Source of the DNA: an uncultured Bacteroidales bacterium
GTDB lineage: Bacteria > Bacteroidota > Bacteroidia > Bacteroidales > F082
Assembly: GCA_900317055.1 (NCBI GenBank)
Contig: ONFF01000001.1
Coordinates: 1-64,000, forward strand
DNA: 64,000 nt
Direction of reading: 5' to 3'
A model generated the notes under the pieces. It was not told the DNA's origin, ran no database searches, and saw only the letters and a program-made list of their open reading frames with translations. How positions within the stretch are numbered: the stretch's first letter is position 1; every line of letters begins with the position of its first letter. The position numbers were made by a program, and so were the translations under genes. Shown in pieces: positions 1 to 8,424 of the stretch.

Positions 1-1535
1 CCGTAGCAATCAGCGTGCAGGTCTCGAAGTGGTTGTAGGTACCTGCACCGTTTACGCTACCGCCTACTGTCGGGTTGGCCGAAGCCGTGATTTCGTAGCC
101 GTTGACCGTGAAGTTGGCGATGTAGGCCGCGCTACCGGAGACGGTGAAGTTGATGGTCGGGTTGGTGCCAACCACCGTGCCGTTCAAGGTCCAGTTGGTG
201 AAGGTGTAGCCCTCGTTGGCCGTGGCTGTCAAGGTGCAGGTCTGTCCGTAGTCGTACGGGCCCGCGCCAGTGATTGTTCCAGCGCCAGTGGGGTTGGTCG
301 AGGCGGTGATGGCGTAGCTGTTGAGCTGGAAGTTGGCGACTAGTGTTCTCGGACCTTCAACCATGAAGCTGATAGTCGGGCTGGTGGATACAACGTTTCC
401 GTTCTCGGTCCAGTTGATGAAGGTGTATCCCGTGCTTTCCGTAGCAATCAGCGTGCAGGTCTCGAAGTGGTTGTAGGTACCTGCACCGTTTACGCTACCG
501 CCTACTGTCGGGTTGGCCGAAGCCGTGATTTCGTAGCTGTAGCCTGTGCTCTCCGTAGCAATCAGCGTGCAGGTCTCGAAGTGGTCGTAGGTGCCGCCGC
601 CCGTCACGCTACCGCCTGCGCTCGGGTTGGCCGAAGCGGTGATTTCGTAGCCGTTGACCGTGAAGTTGGCGATGTAGGCCGCGCTACCGGAGACGGTGAA
701 GCTGATGGTCGGGTTGGTGCCAACCACCGTGCCGTTTAAGGTCCAGTTGGTGAAGGTGTAGCCCTCGTTGGCCGTGGCTGTCAAGGTGCAGGTCTGTCCG
801 TAGTCGTACGGCCCCGCGCCGGTGATTGTACCTGCGCCGGTGGGGTTGGCGGAGACGGTGATCTCGTAGCCGTTGACCGTGAAGTTGGCGACGTAGGCCG
901 CGCTACCGGAGACGGTGAAGCTGATGGTCGGGTTGGTGCCAACCACCGTGCCGTTCAAGGTCCAGTTGGCGAAGGTGTAGCCCTCGTTGGCCGTGGCTGT
1001 CAAGGTGCAGGTCTGTCCGTAGTCGTACGGGCCCGCGCCAGTGATTGTACCCGCGCCGGTGGGGTTGGTCGAGACGGTGATCTCGTAGCCGTTGACCGTG
1101 AAGTTGGCGATGTAGGCCGCGCTACCGGAGACGGTGAAGCTGATGGTCGGGTTGGTGCCAACCACCGTGCCGTTCAAGGTCCAGTTGGTGAAGGTGTAGC
1201 CCTCGTTGGCCGTTGCCGTAAGGGTGATGTTTTGTCCATGGTTGTAAGTGCCGCCGCCTGTGACGGTTCCGCCTTCGACCGGGTTGGCCGAGGCAGTGAC
1301 CATGTAGCTGTTGAGCGTGAAGTTGGCCGCGTAAGCACCTGACTCAGTGACATTGAAAGTATAGGTGGCATTATTGGAAACCACTGTGCCGTCATTTTTA
1401 GTCCAGTTGGTAAAGGTGTAGCCAGTGTTGGCTGTTGCAGTCAATGTGCAGCTTGCACCTTGCATATAAGTGCCTCCGCCGCTCACGTTACCACCAGTGG
1501 CAGGGTTGGCCGAAGCCGTGATGGTGTAGTACACA
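1..1535 (-). repeat. Tandem 219-bp coding repeats (InlB-like, 73 aa) with one shortened unit
   Basis: The same landmark bases recur at 713, 932 and 1151, exactly 219 bp apart. A second landmark recurs at 3 and 441, two units apart, and again at 555, only 114 bp further. That unit is therefore shortened by exactly 105 bp (35 codons), with the frame kept. About 107 bp after positions 1 and 439 are identical, so the array is young or homogenised. Confidence 0.9.
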
Positions 1536-4500
1536 GCGTCGGTTGTGGTGAAGAAAACAGGTTGACTCCAATCGGTGGTAATGATGTCTTGTTGGCCCGC
1601 CTCACATTCACCTTGAACACGCACGCCATACATGGTGAGCGGGGTCAAATCAGTAAAGATGATTGTCGCATCCTCCATTGAAACAAGGCTCTCCCATTCA
1701 ATTTCTTTAGTGAAACGTATATTGTCTACGGCGAAGTAGTCGCCAGTTGGATCAACAGACCCGTCTTTGGTGTATGACCATGTGAAGGTGTGCGGGCCTG
1801 CCGTGACATCAAAGCTGTAATGGTTCCATCCCATAATGTTTTCACCGGCAATGAGTACCCTCGTGGTATCAATGTAGAAATCACAGTGGTCCCAATAGCT
1901 CGATGTACCTTCACCCTTGCATTCGGCATCAAAATCGATGAAGCCGTCATAGGGGTAAGTCATGGTGACCGAAATTGCGGAAGTTGAACTGCTAACACCA
2001 GCATTGCCACTTTGCATGTGGCCGTCCACGATGGTCCAAGGATATGTGGCATCGTTGGTCCAATCTGTAGGGATGTCATTGGCAAAGGTCTCGTAGAGCA
2101 AATTGTTAGGATTGGGAATGCCTAATTGCACAGTGTAGATATCGTTATAGCCAGTCCAACTAACTGTGGCTGTAGAATATGTTATGTCAGTCACTTCTAT
2201 GTTCCATGGCGTTGGGCAAGCTTCTAAGGTGGTGAATTCAATGATTTCGCTCATTAGGGTTTCATCTGGAACCCCATCCTCAATACCGCATGAAGGAACT
2301 ACATACACCTCGTAGGAGGTGCTGGGCTGGAGGTATGTAAGTGTGAATGGGTTCTCGGTGACCTGGATAGTGTCGAATGGAATGTATGTGGGAGATGGAT
2401 TCATATCCCGATAGAAGATGTACCACGACTCGGAAGTACCCAGCTCAGTCCAGTTGATGGTGGCAAAGTTGGGACCGACCTCGGAAGCAGTGAGTTGTGT
2501 CGGAGGCATGCAGTCGCCAATAAAGTTGGCAATAAACTCGATTCCATCCTGTTGCCCTCCTCCTCCCATAAGGTTTGCATAGAAATCATCCCATACAAAA
2601 GTGAAAAGGGTATCAGAAGATAATGACACATACTCATCACCATTCCATACAGTCCAGTTGACAAATTCATAGCCAACAGAAGGCGAGGCATGGAGAGTGA
2701 CCGTATCGCCATAATAGAAAATGGGGTCATGCTCAAAAAATCCAGCTGAACCGCCATTTTGGGGGTAACTGTTGACCCACGCGTAGTATGTCATTGCCCA
2801 GAATTTGGCTACTAGGTTGGTATTTTCAGTGACCTCGAAACTATAGATCGAGTCATAGCTCACCGAAGTGCCGTTCTTGAGCCAAGAATCGAAGTAGAAG
2901 TGGGCGTTTGGTACGGCGGTCACCGTGCAGGTATCGCCTGACAAGAATTCTCCACCGCCTAAAACCGTGCCCGCATTGGCAGGATTGGCACTAACCGAGA
3001 CGGTGTAGTATCCAAGCGTGGTGAAGTGTATGGGCTCGCTCCATCCAGTAATAGTAGGTCGTGGACTGCCGAGCCCACAAACGCCCATAACATGCACGTA
3101 ATACTCAGTCACCGGATCCAGACTGGTGAAAGTGTATGACGGATTCTCAACGGAAATAGAATTGTCCCACTCATATTCGTTAATACCAACCACCACATTG
3201 TCGACGGCAAAATAGTCGCCATCGGGATCCACGGAATGGTCCTTGGTGTAGGACCAAGTGAAGGTGTGCTCGCCTGCCGCGACATCGAAGCTGTAGTGGT
3301 TCCATCCGCTTACTTGAGCACCATAGGCGAACTGTTCAATACTATCGATGGAGAAGATGCACTTGTCATACAAGTATGACCCCGTGCCTTCGCCCCTGCA
3401 CTCGGCATCAAATTGAATGGTACCAGCGTCATATAAGTACATCGAGAGCGTGACGGAAGACGTCGAGTTTTCAACGCCCGCGTTGTTGCTTTGCATGTGG
3501 CCGTCAACGATTATCCAAGGATAGGTGGGACTGATTTGCCAGTCGTTGTTGTTGGGAAACCCGTTGTCAAAACTCTCGTTCAGCAGGATTTCGCTATTAT
3601 CACTGAGAGTGCCCAATTGCACTTCATAAACTTCGTTGTAGTCGGACCAAGTCACCGTAGCCTCGGTGTCAGTGATGTTGGCCACCGCCACGTTCTGAGG
3701 TGTCGGGCAAAATTCGAGTGTGGTGAAAGTTATGGTGTTGCTCATCAAACTGTTGTCTGGGTCGTCATCCACAACGCCGCAAGAAGGAATCACATACGCC
3801 TCATAAGTGGTGTAGGGATTGAGACCGGTGAGCGTGTATGGGTTCTCGAAGACCTCGATAGACTCCTCCTCAGGGCCTGTCGTACCATAAGTCTGAACAT
3901 AATAGTAGATATACCACGACTCGGAATTGCCAACCTCAGTCCAGCTGAGGGTGGCGAAACTGGGACCGACCTCATTGGCGGTGAACTGTACCGGAGGCAC
4001 ACAGCCATACTTGAAGGTGGTCTTGGGCAGGAAATCGCGCTGAGTGAATGAAACAATAGCGAGTGAGGTGCTATTGTAACCAGCGCCGCTGGCACCAGTA
4101 ACAGTTTCTCCATAAAAATAAACAAACTGGAAGGTGCCCTTAGTCGTGTTGTAGATTCCGACGAGCAGGTTACCGCCATTATAGGTGTAAGGTGTACTGA
4201 ATGTGATTTCCAATTCAGAAGGACTTGTGGTGGGGGCAGTAAGTGAGCCCTCAAACACAATAGTAGCCCCTTCAATGCCTGAATAGTCACTGAGTGTTTC
4301 GGAAGCGACTTCTTTCAGAAACACTTGTTGGGTAGTGTTCCATCCGTTCAGTGAATTGCCAAGGCCCGAAATGTAGAATTTCATGCTGGTAATCATACTG
4401 CCAGTCATGTCGGCAAGCTCACTTGCAGGGAACACGAACTCGCTCTTTGTGAAATCATCGAAGTAGCCTCCGTACATAGGAATAAAACCATTAGTGTCCG

Positions 4501-4594
4501 TACCATCGTGTACGGTCAGTTCATCTGCTCTCGCTGCGCCCATGAAGGCGAAGCATAGAAGCATCATCAATGAAAGTAAAGTCTTTTTGTTCAT
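1..4594 (-). CDS. Giant secreted multidomain adhesin-like protein (C-terminus beyond window)
   Basis: The frame is open from the ATG at 4594 to the window edge, giving at least 1531 codons; the C-terminus is missing. A signal peptide (about residues 1-23, MNKKTLLSLMMLLCFAFMGA) is followed by a beta-rich region. Then comes a module of two FN3-like domains (from about 196 and 294), a cleaved-adhesin/choice-of-anchor-J-like domain (about 335-468) and InlB-like repeats. A second copy of the module follows (FN3 from about 694 and 793, adhesin-like about 830-965). From about residue 1020 onward there are tandem 73-residue repeats (ITASANP..GGTVTGGGTY, GYTFTNWT) of the divergent InlB B-repeat type. 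Family knowledge suggests a surface or secreted adhesin, probably carried by the T9SS, but the sorting domain would lie outside the window. No substrate can be inferred. Confidence 0.85.
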   Translation of the reverse strand, partial: MNKKTLLSLMMLLCFAFMGAARADELTVHDGTDTNGFIPMYGGYFDDFTKSEFVFPASELADMTGSMITSMKFYISGLGNSLNGWNTTQQVFLKEVASETLSDYSGIEGATIVFEGSLTAPTTSPSELEITFSTPYTYNGGNLLVGIYNTTKGTFQFVYFYGETVTGASGAGYNSTSLAIVSFTQRDFLPKTTFKYGCVPPVQFTANEVGPSFATLSWTEVGNSESWYIYYYVQTYGTTGPEEESIEVFENPYTLTGLNPYTTYEAYVIPSCGVVDDDPDNSLMSNTITFTTLEFCPTPQNVAVANITDTEATVTWSDYNEVYEVQLGTLSDNSEILLNESFDNGFPNNNDWQISPTYPWIIVDGHMQSNNAGVENSTSSVTLSMYLYDAGTIQFDAECRGEGTGSYLYDKCIFSIDSIEQFAYGAQVSGWNHYSFDVAAGEHTFTWSYTKDHSVDPDGDYFAVDNVVVGINEYEWDNSISVENPSYTFTSLDPVTEYYVHVMGVCGLGSPRPTITGWSEPIHFTTLGYYTVSVSANPANAGTVLGGGEFLSGDTCTVTAVPNAHFYFDSWLKNGTSVSYDSIYSFEVTENTNLVAKFWAMTYYAWVNSYPQNGGSAGFFEHDPIFYYGDTVTLHASPSVGYEFVNWTVWNGDEYVSLSSDTLFTFVWDDFYANLMGGGGQQDGIEFIANFIGDCMPPTQLTASEVGPNFATINWTELGTSESWYIFYRDMNPSPTYIPFDTIQVTENPFTLTYLQPSTSYEVYVVPSCGIEDGVPDETLMSEIIEFTTLEACPTPWNIEVTDITYSTATVSWTGYNDIYTVQLGIPNPNNLLYETFANDIPTDWTNDATYPWTIVDGHMQSGNAGVSSSTSAISVTMTYPYDGFIDFDAECKGEGTSSYWDHCDFYIDTTRVLIAGENIMGWNHYSFDVTAGPHTFTWSYTKDGSVDPTGDYFAVDNIRFTKEIEWESLVSMEDATIIFTDLTPLTMYGVRVQGECEAGQQDIITTDWSQPVFFTTTDAVYYTITASANPATGGNVSGGGTYMQGASCTLTATANTGYTFTNWTKNDGTVVSNNATYTFNVTESGAYAANFTLNSYMVTASANPVEGGTVTGGGTYNHGQNITLTATANEGYTFTNWTLNGTVVGTNPTISFTVSGSAAYIANFTVNGYEITVSTNPTGAGTITGAGPYDYGQTCTLTATANEGYTFANWTLNGTVVGTNPTISFTVSGSAAYVANFTVNGYEITVSANPTGAGTITGAGPYDYGQTCTLTATANEGYTFTNWTLNGTVVGTNPTISFTVSGSAAYIANFTVNGYEITASANPSAGGSVTGGGTYDHFETCTLIATESTGYSYEITASANPTVGGSVNGAGTYNHFETCTLIATESTGYTFINWTENGNVVSTSPTISFMVEGPRTLVANFQLNSYAITASTNPTGAGTITGAGPYDYGQTCTLTATANEGYTFTNWTLNGTVVGTNPTINFTVSGSAAYIANFTVNGYEITASANPTVGGSVNGAGTYNHFETCTLIAT

Positions 4595-4786
4595 ATGCTT
4601 TGATTTTTTTTTGATTTGTATTATTTGTCCATTTTCGTTTTACTTGTCGCTTTATAAAGGCAAGATTTATCATAATGGCGACAAAAATATAGAATAAAAC
4701 CTAAAATGCAAAGAAAAAAAGCAGGTAAATAAAAAAAACGCCACAGAAACTTGTGGCAAAAATGCTGTTTTTCTCCAAATTATCCC

Positions 4787-4794
4787 TACATTTG
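4787..4794 (+). promoter_or_regulatory. -7 promoter box for the YitT gene
   Basis: TACATTTG matches the Bacteroidetes TAnnTTTG consensus 20 bp upstream of the start codon. A T-rich stretch near 4766-4772 could be the -33 region, but it is not a clean TTTG. The rest of the 220-bp gap from 4595 is AT-rich with no other recognisable feature. Confidence 0.55.
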
Positions 4795-4814
4795 CATTCT
4801 CAAACTATCTGAAA

Positions 4815-5735
4815 ATGAAAGCCAACAAGAAAACCGTTTGGGCCGAGGTGAAACGTTATGTTATCATCACTCTGGCCTTGTTTGTGATGGCCTTCGGCTG
4901 GACGGCCTTCCTCATCCCCAACCATGTGTTGGGCGGTGGCGTCAGTGGTATCGCCACCTTGATTTTCTATGCCACAGGCATCTCGACGGGTATCTCCGTG
5001 TTCGTCATTAATGCCATTTTGGTACTCATCTCTCTTAAGGTGTTGGGTCCTTCCTTCGGCATCAAGACGGTGTATTCCATTATCGTGGCATCGCTGTTCA
5101 TGTCCTTATTGCAGCATTACATCACCGAGCCGATGTTGCTGTATCAAACGGATCCCGGTGCGATGGGAGCCATGAAACCTTTTGTTGAAGAGAAAATCTT
5201 GGCGGCCATACTCGGTGGCGGCTTGGCAGGTTTGGCCATTGGCGTGGCCTTTACCCAAGGCGGCAGCACGGGAGGCACCGACATCATTGCAATGATGATT
5301 TGCAAATACCGCAATGTCTCTCAGGGTAGGGTCATCTTGCTTATAGATATTGTGATTATCTCTTGCTCCTATTTCGTCATCGAGAACGACAAGATTCAAG
5401 CTATCATCTATGGCTTCATCGTAATGGGGGTGTGCAGCTATTGCATCGACCTGGTGCTGACGGGTAACAAACAAACCGTACAAGCATTCATCTTCACTTC
5501 CGAACCTGAGAAAGTGGCCGACCGTGTCACCAATGAAATGCAACGTGGCGTGACGGTCATCAACGGCACAGGATGGTACACCAAGCGCGAAGGCCCTATC
5601 CTGATGGTGGTGGCCCATAAGCGCGAGTCGCAGCAAATACTTAGGATTGTAAAAGACGAAGACCCCAAGGCTTTCATGACGATGAACACCGTGATGGGAG
5701 CTTACGGCAAGGGATTTGAGCAGATTAGAAAGTGA
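4815..5735 (+). CDS. YitT family membrane protein (DUF2179 C-terminal domain)
   Basis: This 306-residue protein has about five to six hydrophobic segments in its first 215 residues, including a glycine-rich segment ILAAILGGGLAGLAIGVAF followed by GGSTGGTDIIA, the typical YitT signature. The soluble C-terminal part (about 220-306), with QRGVTVINGTGWYT and a final NTVMGAYGKGFEQI, matches the DUF2179 ligand-binding-like domain. Length and architecture are normal for the family. The transported substrate, if any, is unknown for most members. It stands alone with its own promoter and ends in a palindromic element followed by a strong hairpin terminator. Confidence 0.9.
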   Translation: MKANKKTVWAEVKRYVIITLALFVMAFGWTAFLIPNHVLGGGVSGIATLIFYATGISTGISVFVINAILVLISLKVLGPSFGIKTVYSIIVASLFMSLLQHYITEPMLLYQTDPGAMGAMKPFVEEKILAAILGGGLAGLAIGVAFTQGGSTGGTDIIAMMICKYRNVSQGRVILLIDIVIISCSYFVIENDKIQAIIYGFIVMGVCSYCIDLVLTGNKQTVQAFIFTSEPEKVADRVTNEMQRGVTVINGTGWYTKREGPILMVVAHKRESQQILRIVKDEDPKAFMTMNTVMGAYGKGFEQIRK

Positions 5736-5835
5736 CTATGGCCGATAGCCTAAGGCTTATGGCTCGCTTCACCAAAAAGTTCTGATTTCACATCTTGGGT
5801 GAAGCGAGCCATCGGCTATGGGCCATAAGCCATAG
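5736..5835. repeat. Palindromic intergenic element, family A copy 1
   Basis: This ~100-bp inverted repeat starts with CTATGGCC and ends with GGCCATAAGCCATAG. It has inner arms GGCTCGCTTCACC and GGTGAAGCGAGCC. Related copies lie at 30812-30914 and 57028-57106. It begins immediately after the yitT stop codon. Confidence 0.8.
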
Positions 5836-5836
5836 T

Positions 5837-5872
5837 AAAAAAGGGAAAGCTTCAATAAGCTTTCCCTTTTTT
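5837..5872. terminator. Bidirectional rho-independent terminator
   Basis: AAAGGGAAAGCTT and AAGCTTTCCCTTT form a perfect stem, flanked by an A-run on the left and a T-run on the right. It can serve both yitT (+) and the convergent protease gene ending at 5892 (-). Confidence 0.85.
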
Positions 5873-5891
5873 CATTCTTGAAAACCAAAGA

Positions 5892-7121
5892 TTACTTGAT
5901 GCCGAGTTTCTTGGCGATGTCCTTCGGCAGGGCATCCTTGTGCACCACGATGTTCAAGGTCTTGTAGCGAACGAAAGCCTTGCTGACATACCAAACGCCT
6001 TTGTACTGGCCGGCTTCGCCCCAGCTGTTCTTCACGATGAAGTACTCGTTGCCGATTTGATCCTTGGCAGTGCCGTAGATGAGCATGCCGTGGTCGTCAC
6101 CAGTCTCGTAGTTGTCGTAAGCAATCTGACGCTCCTTCTGGGTGACCCATTTTTGTGGAGTGGGACTGTTTTGGGCTTCCTTCTTACGGTCGGCGGCACT
6201 CATGCCCAGCCAGTGGGCCATGTCGCTGCCTTGGAGGTCACGACCTTTGGCTTCGAGGTCGGGGAGGACGGCCACACCGGCCATCTTGCCACGGAGCCAG
6301 CCAGCTTCGCTGACATCGGAACCCCAAGCAATCGGATAGCCTTTGTCGATGGCGTTGTCCATCACCTGCATGAACTCATCGATGGGAAGGTTCCAAGCCT
6401 GACCCCAGCGCCAGTTGTCCTGCACTTCGATGACGAAGGGCTCATAGAAAGGATGGTGCGTGAATGAAGTCAGGTTGATGTAATCGTCCATGTTGAGGCC
6501 AGTGGATTCGGCGAAGCTCATGGGCGTGTACTTTTTACCTTTGTAGGTGAACTCGGTCGGAGGCACACCAAGGTAGGCATCGTAAATGCCAGCCAAGCCC
6601 TTCTTCCACAGCGGGTTGCCATCCTTGTCCATCTGAATCTTGCGGCTCTTGATGACACCTTCCACGTATGGGTCAGTGACAGCGGAGAGCTCGGTGAAGT
6701 TCGACAAGGAGTCACCGTGCATGGCACCGGCGGGCATTAGCTCGTCGGGGACGAGGCCGTAATGTCTGATGGCATACAATACATCACCGAAAGAACCGCC
6801 TTGCGAGAAGGACACGTCGCCGTGGGTACGGACAGCGGCTTCAGCGCGGTCTAAGTAGGTCTTGTAAACGATGTACATCTCGGAGAAGTCGTATTCGGGC
6901 TTGCCCATACGGAGCAACTCGGCCTCAAAGAAAGCCAGTGAGCTGTAGCACCAGCAAGTACCAGCTTGGTTCTGGTCTTTGACGGAGGTGACGGGGAGTT
7001 CCTTAATGGTGGTGAACTTGAAGCCTTCTTCTTCCTTGGCTTCTTCCTTAGGCTTCGGTTGGGCAACGACGCTGATGCTGAGCATCAAAGCGGTTGCAGT
7101 AAGTAAATGCTTGAATTTCAT
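5892..7121 (-). CDS. Secreted C1B (bleomycin hydrolase-like) cysteine peptidase
   Basis: This 409-residue protein has an N-terminal signal peptide ending near AQ21, so it is exported, unlike the cytosolic PepC/bleomycin hydrolases. The papain-like catalytic elements are in order: QAGTCWCYS with Cys56, DDHGMLIYG with the histidine, and VKNSWG with the asparagine. An acidic/lysine-rich stretch (about 22-33) follows the signal peptide. No T9SS sorting domain is present, so a periplasmic location is likely. It is a paralogue of the next gene upstream and may be the last gene of a three-protease run. The substrate range is unknown; aminopeptidase or endopeptidase activity is possible. Confidence 0.88.
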   Translation of the reverse strand: MKFKHLLTATALMLSISVVAQPKPKEEAKEEEGFKFTTIKELPVTSVKDQNQAGTCWCYSSLAFFEAELLRMGKPEYDFSEMYIVYKTYLDRAEAAVRTHGDVSFSQGGSFGDVLYAIRHYGLVPDELMPAGAMHGDSLSNFTELSAVTDPYVEGVIKSRKIQMDKDGNPLWKKGLAGIYDAYLGVPPTEFTYKGKKYTPMSFAESTGLNMDDYINLTSFTHHPFYEPFVIEVQDNWRWGQAWNLPIDEFMQVMDNAIDKGYPIAWGSDVSEAGWLRGKMAGVAVLPDLEAKGRDLQGSDMAHWLGMSAADRKKEAQNSPTPQKWVTQKERQIAYDNYETGDDHGMLIYGTAKDQIGNEYFIVKNSWGEAGQYKGVWYVSKAFVRYKTLNIVVHKDALPKDIAKKLGIK

Positions 7122-7173
7122 AATGATATTTATTTGTTGATTGATTTGTTGAAGATTTTCTTATTTGTCGGCG

Positions 7174-7229
7174 TTTCGACAGGCTCAACGACCTTGGCTT
7201 TTACGCGAAGGTCCTTGAGCTTGTCGAAG
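7174..7229. repeat. Palindromic element, family F (TCGACAGGCTCAACGACC type)
   Basis: Arm 7174-7195 and arm 7208-7229 are inverted repeats of 22 bp with few mismatches (AAGGTCCTTGAGCTTGTCGA against the complement of TCGACAGGCTCAACGACCTT). It lies between two protease paralogues. Related sequence occurs inside waaA (40671-40718) and at the end of the LptF/G gene (58353-58378). Confidence 0.75.
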
Positions 7230-7264
7230 GGCTGGTTTATGGCCGCAAAAGTATGGAAACTTTA

Positions 7265-8404
7265 TCAAAGTCCCAAATCTTTCTTCATTGCCTTCGAAAG
7301 GGCGTCTTTGTGGAGCGTGAAGAAGATGGTGTATTGGCGCAGGTATTGCTCTGAGCAGTACCAATAGCCTTTATAAGGTCCTCTGTCGCCCCATGAGTTC
7401 TTGATCTTATAGTATTTGTTGCCGTTTTGGTCCTTGGCGATACCAACAACGAGCATGCTATGGTCGTCACCTGCATCCCAGTTGTCGTAGGCTCTCTGGT
7501 GGTCTTCGTCGGTCACCTTCTTTTCGGCGACAATCTTTTTCCAAAGTTGCTCGCTTTCAGGGTCTTCAGGGACGATGCCAATACCGGTCTTTCCAGAGAA
7601 GCCCTTGTTGCTGACATCCTGTGCCCAGCCGAGGGTGTAGCCATGCTCAAGGGCATAGTCTACGGCTTCCATCAGCTTGTCGAGCGGCATGTTGTAGGCA
7701 GGTGTCCAAGTCCAGTTGTCGGGGATTTCGACCATACAGGGCTTGTTGTATTCCTCGCTGGTGAAGGAACAGATTTCAACATAGTTGGCGGGATCGATAC
7801 GATATTTTTCCGCAAACGATTTGGGCGTGTATTTCTTGCCATCAACCGTAAACTCTTCTGGTGCTTTGCCAAGATAGGCATCCAAAACGCCTTGCACGGC
7901 CTTGGGGCCTGCGGGGGAGATTTTCTTGTTGCCGTTTTTGATGATGGCACGAGCCACCGAGCTGATGACTTCATTCATCTCGGCATGCATGTGGCGTTCC
8001 TCACCGATGACCTTGCCGCTGTAGTCGGCCTCAGGCATCATGCCGTATTTGTCAATCATGTAAAGCACATCGCACACCTCGCCGCCTTGGCTGAGGGTGT
8101 TGTTGCCATGCATGCGGATGAATTTCGCCACCTTCTCCGTCCAAGCGTTGCGGACGACAAACATCTCCGAGAGGTTGAACTCTTTTCCGTAGATACGCTG
8201 GATTTCCGCCTCGACGAAGCCAATGCCGGCAAAGCACCAGCACGTGCCGGAGCTGCCTTGGTTGTCGACGGGCGTGTGCTTCACGTTGACGGTTTCCGTA
8301 ATCTGATAGACGGGTTCTTCTTTTTCTTTGGCTTCTTGGGCGATGAGGGAGGTGCCCATGACTGACAGCAGTGTAATAGCTGCCACCTTTAGGAATTTGT
8401 TCAT
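7265..8404 (-). CDS. Secreted C1B (bleomycin hydrolase-like) cysteine peptidase, second paralogue
   Basis: This 379-residue protein has a signal peptide (about 1-22, cleavage near LIAQ). The catalytic elements are SSGTCWCFAG (Cys55), GDDHSMLVVG (His) and IKNSWGDRG (Asn). It shares its architecture with the 5892-7121 gene, including the extra Cys two residues after the catalytic one. It has no sorting domain and is therefore probably periplasmic. It begins only 20 bp after the stop of the C10 protease upstream, which suggests co-transcription. The start is the ATG directly before the signal peptide. Confidence 0.88.
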   Translation of the reverse strand: MNKFLKVAAITLLSVMGTSLIAQEAKEKEEPVYQITETVNVKHTPVDNQGSSGTCWCFAGIGFVEAEIQRIYGKEFNLSEMFVVRNAWTEKVAKFIRMHGNNTLSQGGEVCDVLYMIDKYGMMPEADYSGKVIGEERHMHAEMNEVISSVARAIIKNGNKKISPAGPKAVQGVLDAYLGKAPEEFTVDGKKYTPKSFAEKYRIDPANYVEICSFTSEEYNKPCMVEIPDNWTWTPAYNMPLDKLMEAVDYALEHGYTLGWAQDVSNKGFSGKTGIGIVPEDPESEQLWKKIVAEKKVTDEDHQRAYDNWDAGDDHSMLVVGIAKDQNGNKYYKIKNSWGDRGPYKGYWYCSEQYLRQYTIFFTLHKDALSKAMKKDLGL

Positions 8405-8424
8405 ATCAATGTGTTTTGTTGTCT

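Noticed and set aside
1-1535. Regularly spaced repeats that could be taken for a CRISPR array
   Set aside because: The unit is 219 bp, continuous without unique spacers, and codes for a 73-residue protein repeat.
7427-8365. Long plus-strand frame of 312 codons opposite the C1B protease
   Set aside because: It is the complement of a well-supported gene and has no recognisable motif; similar shadows at 28778, 47053, 48010, 49785 and 62902 were rejected for the same reason.
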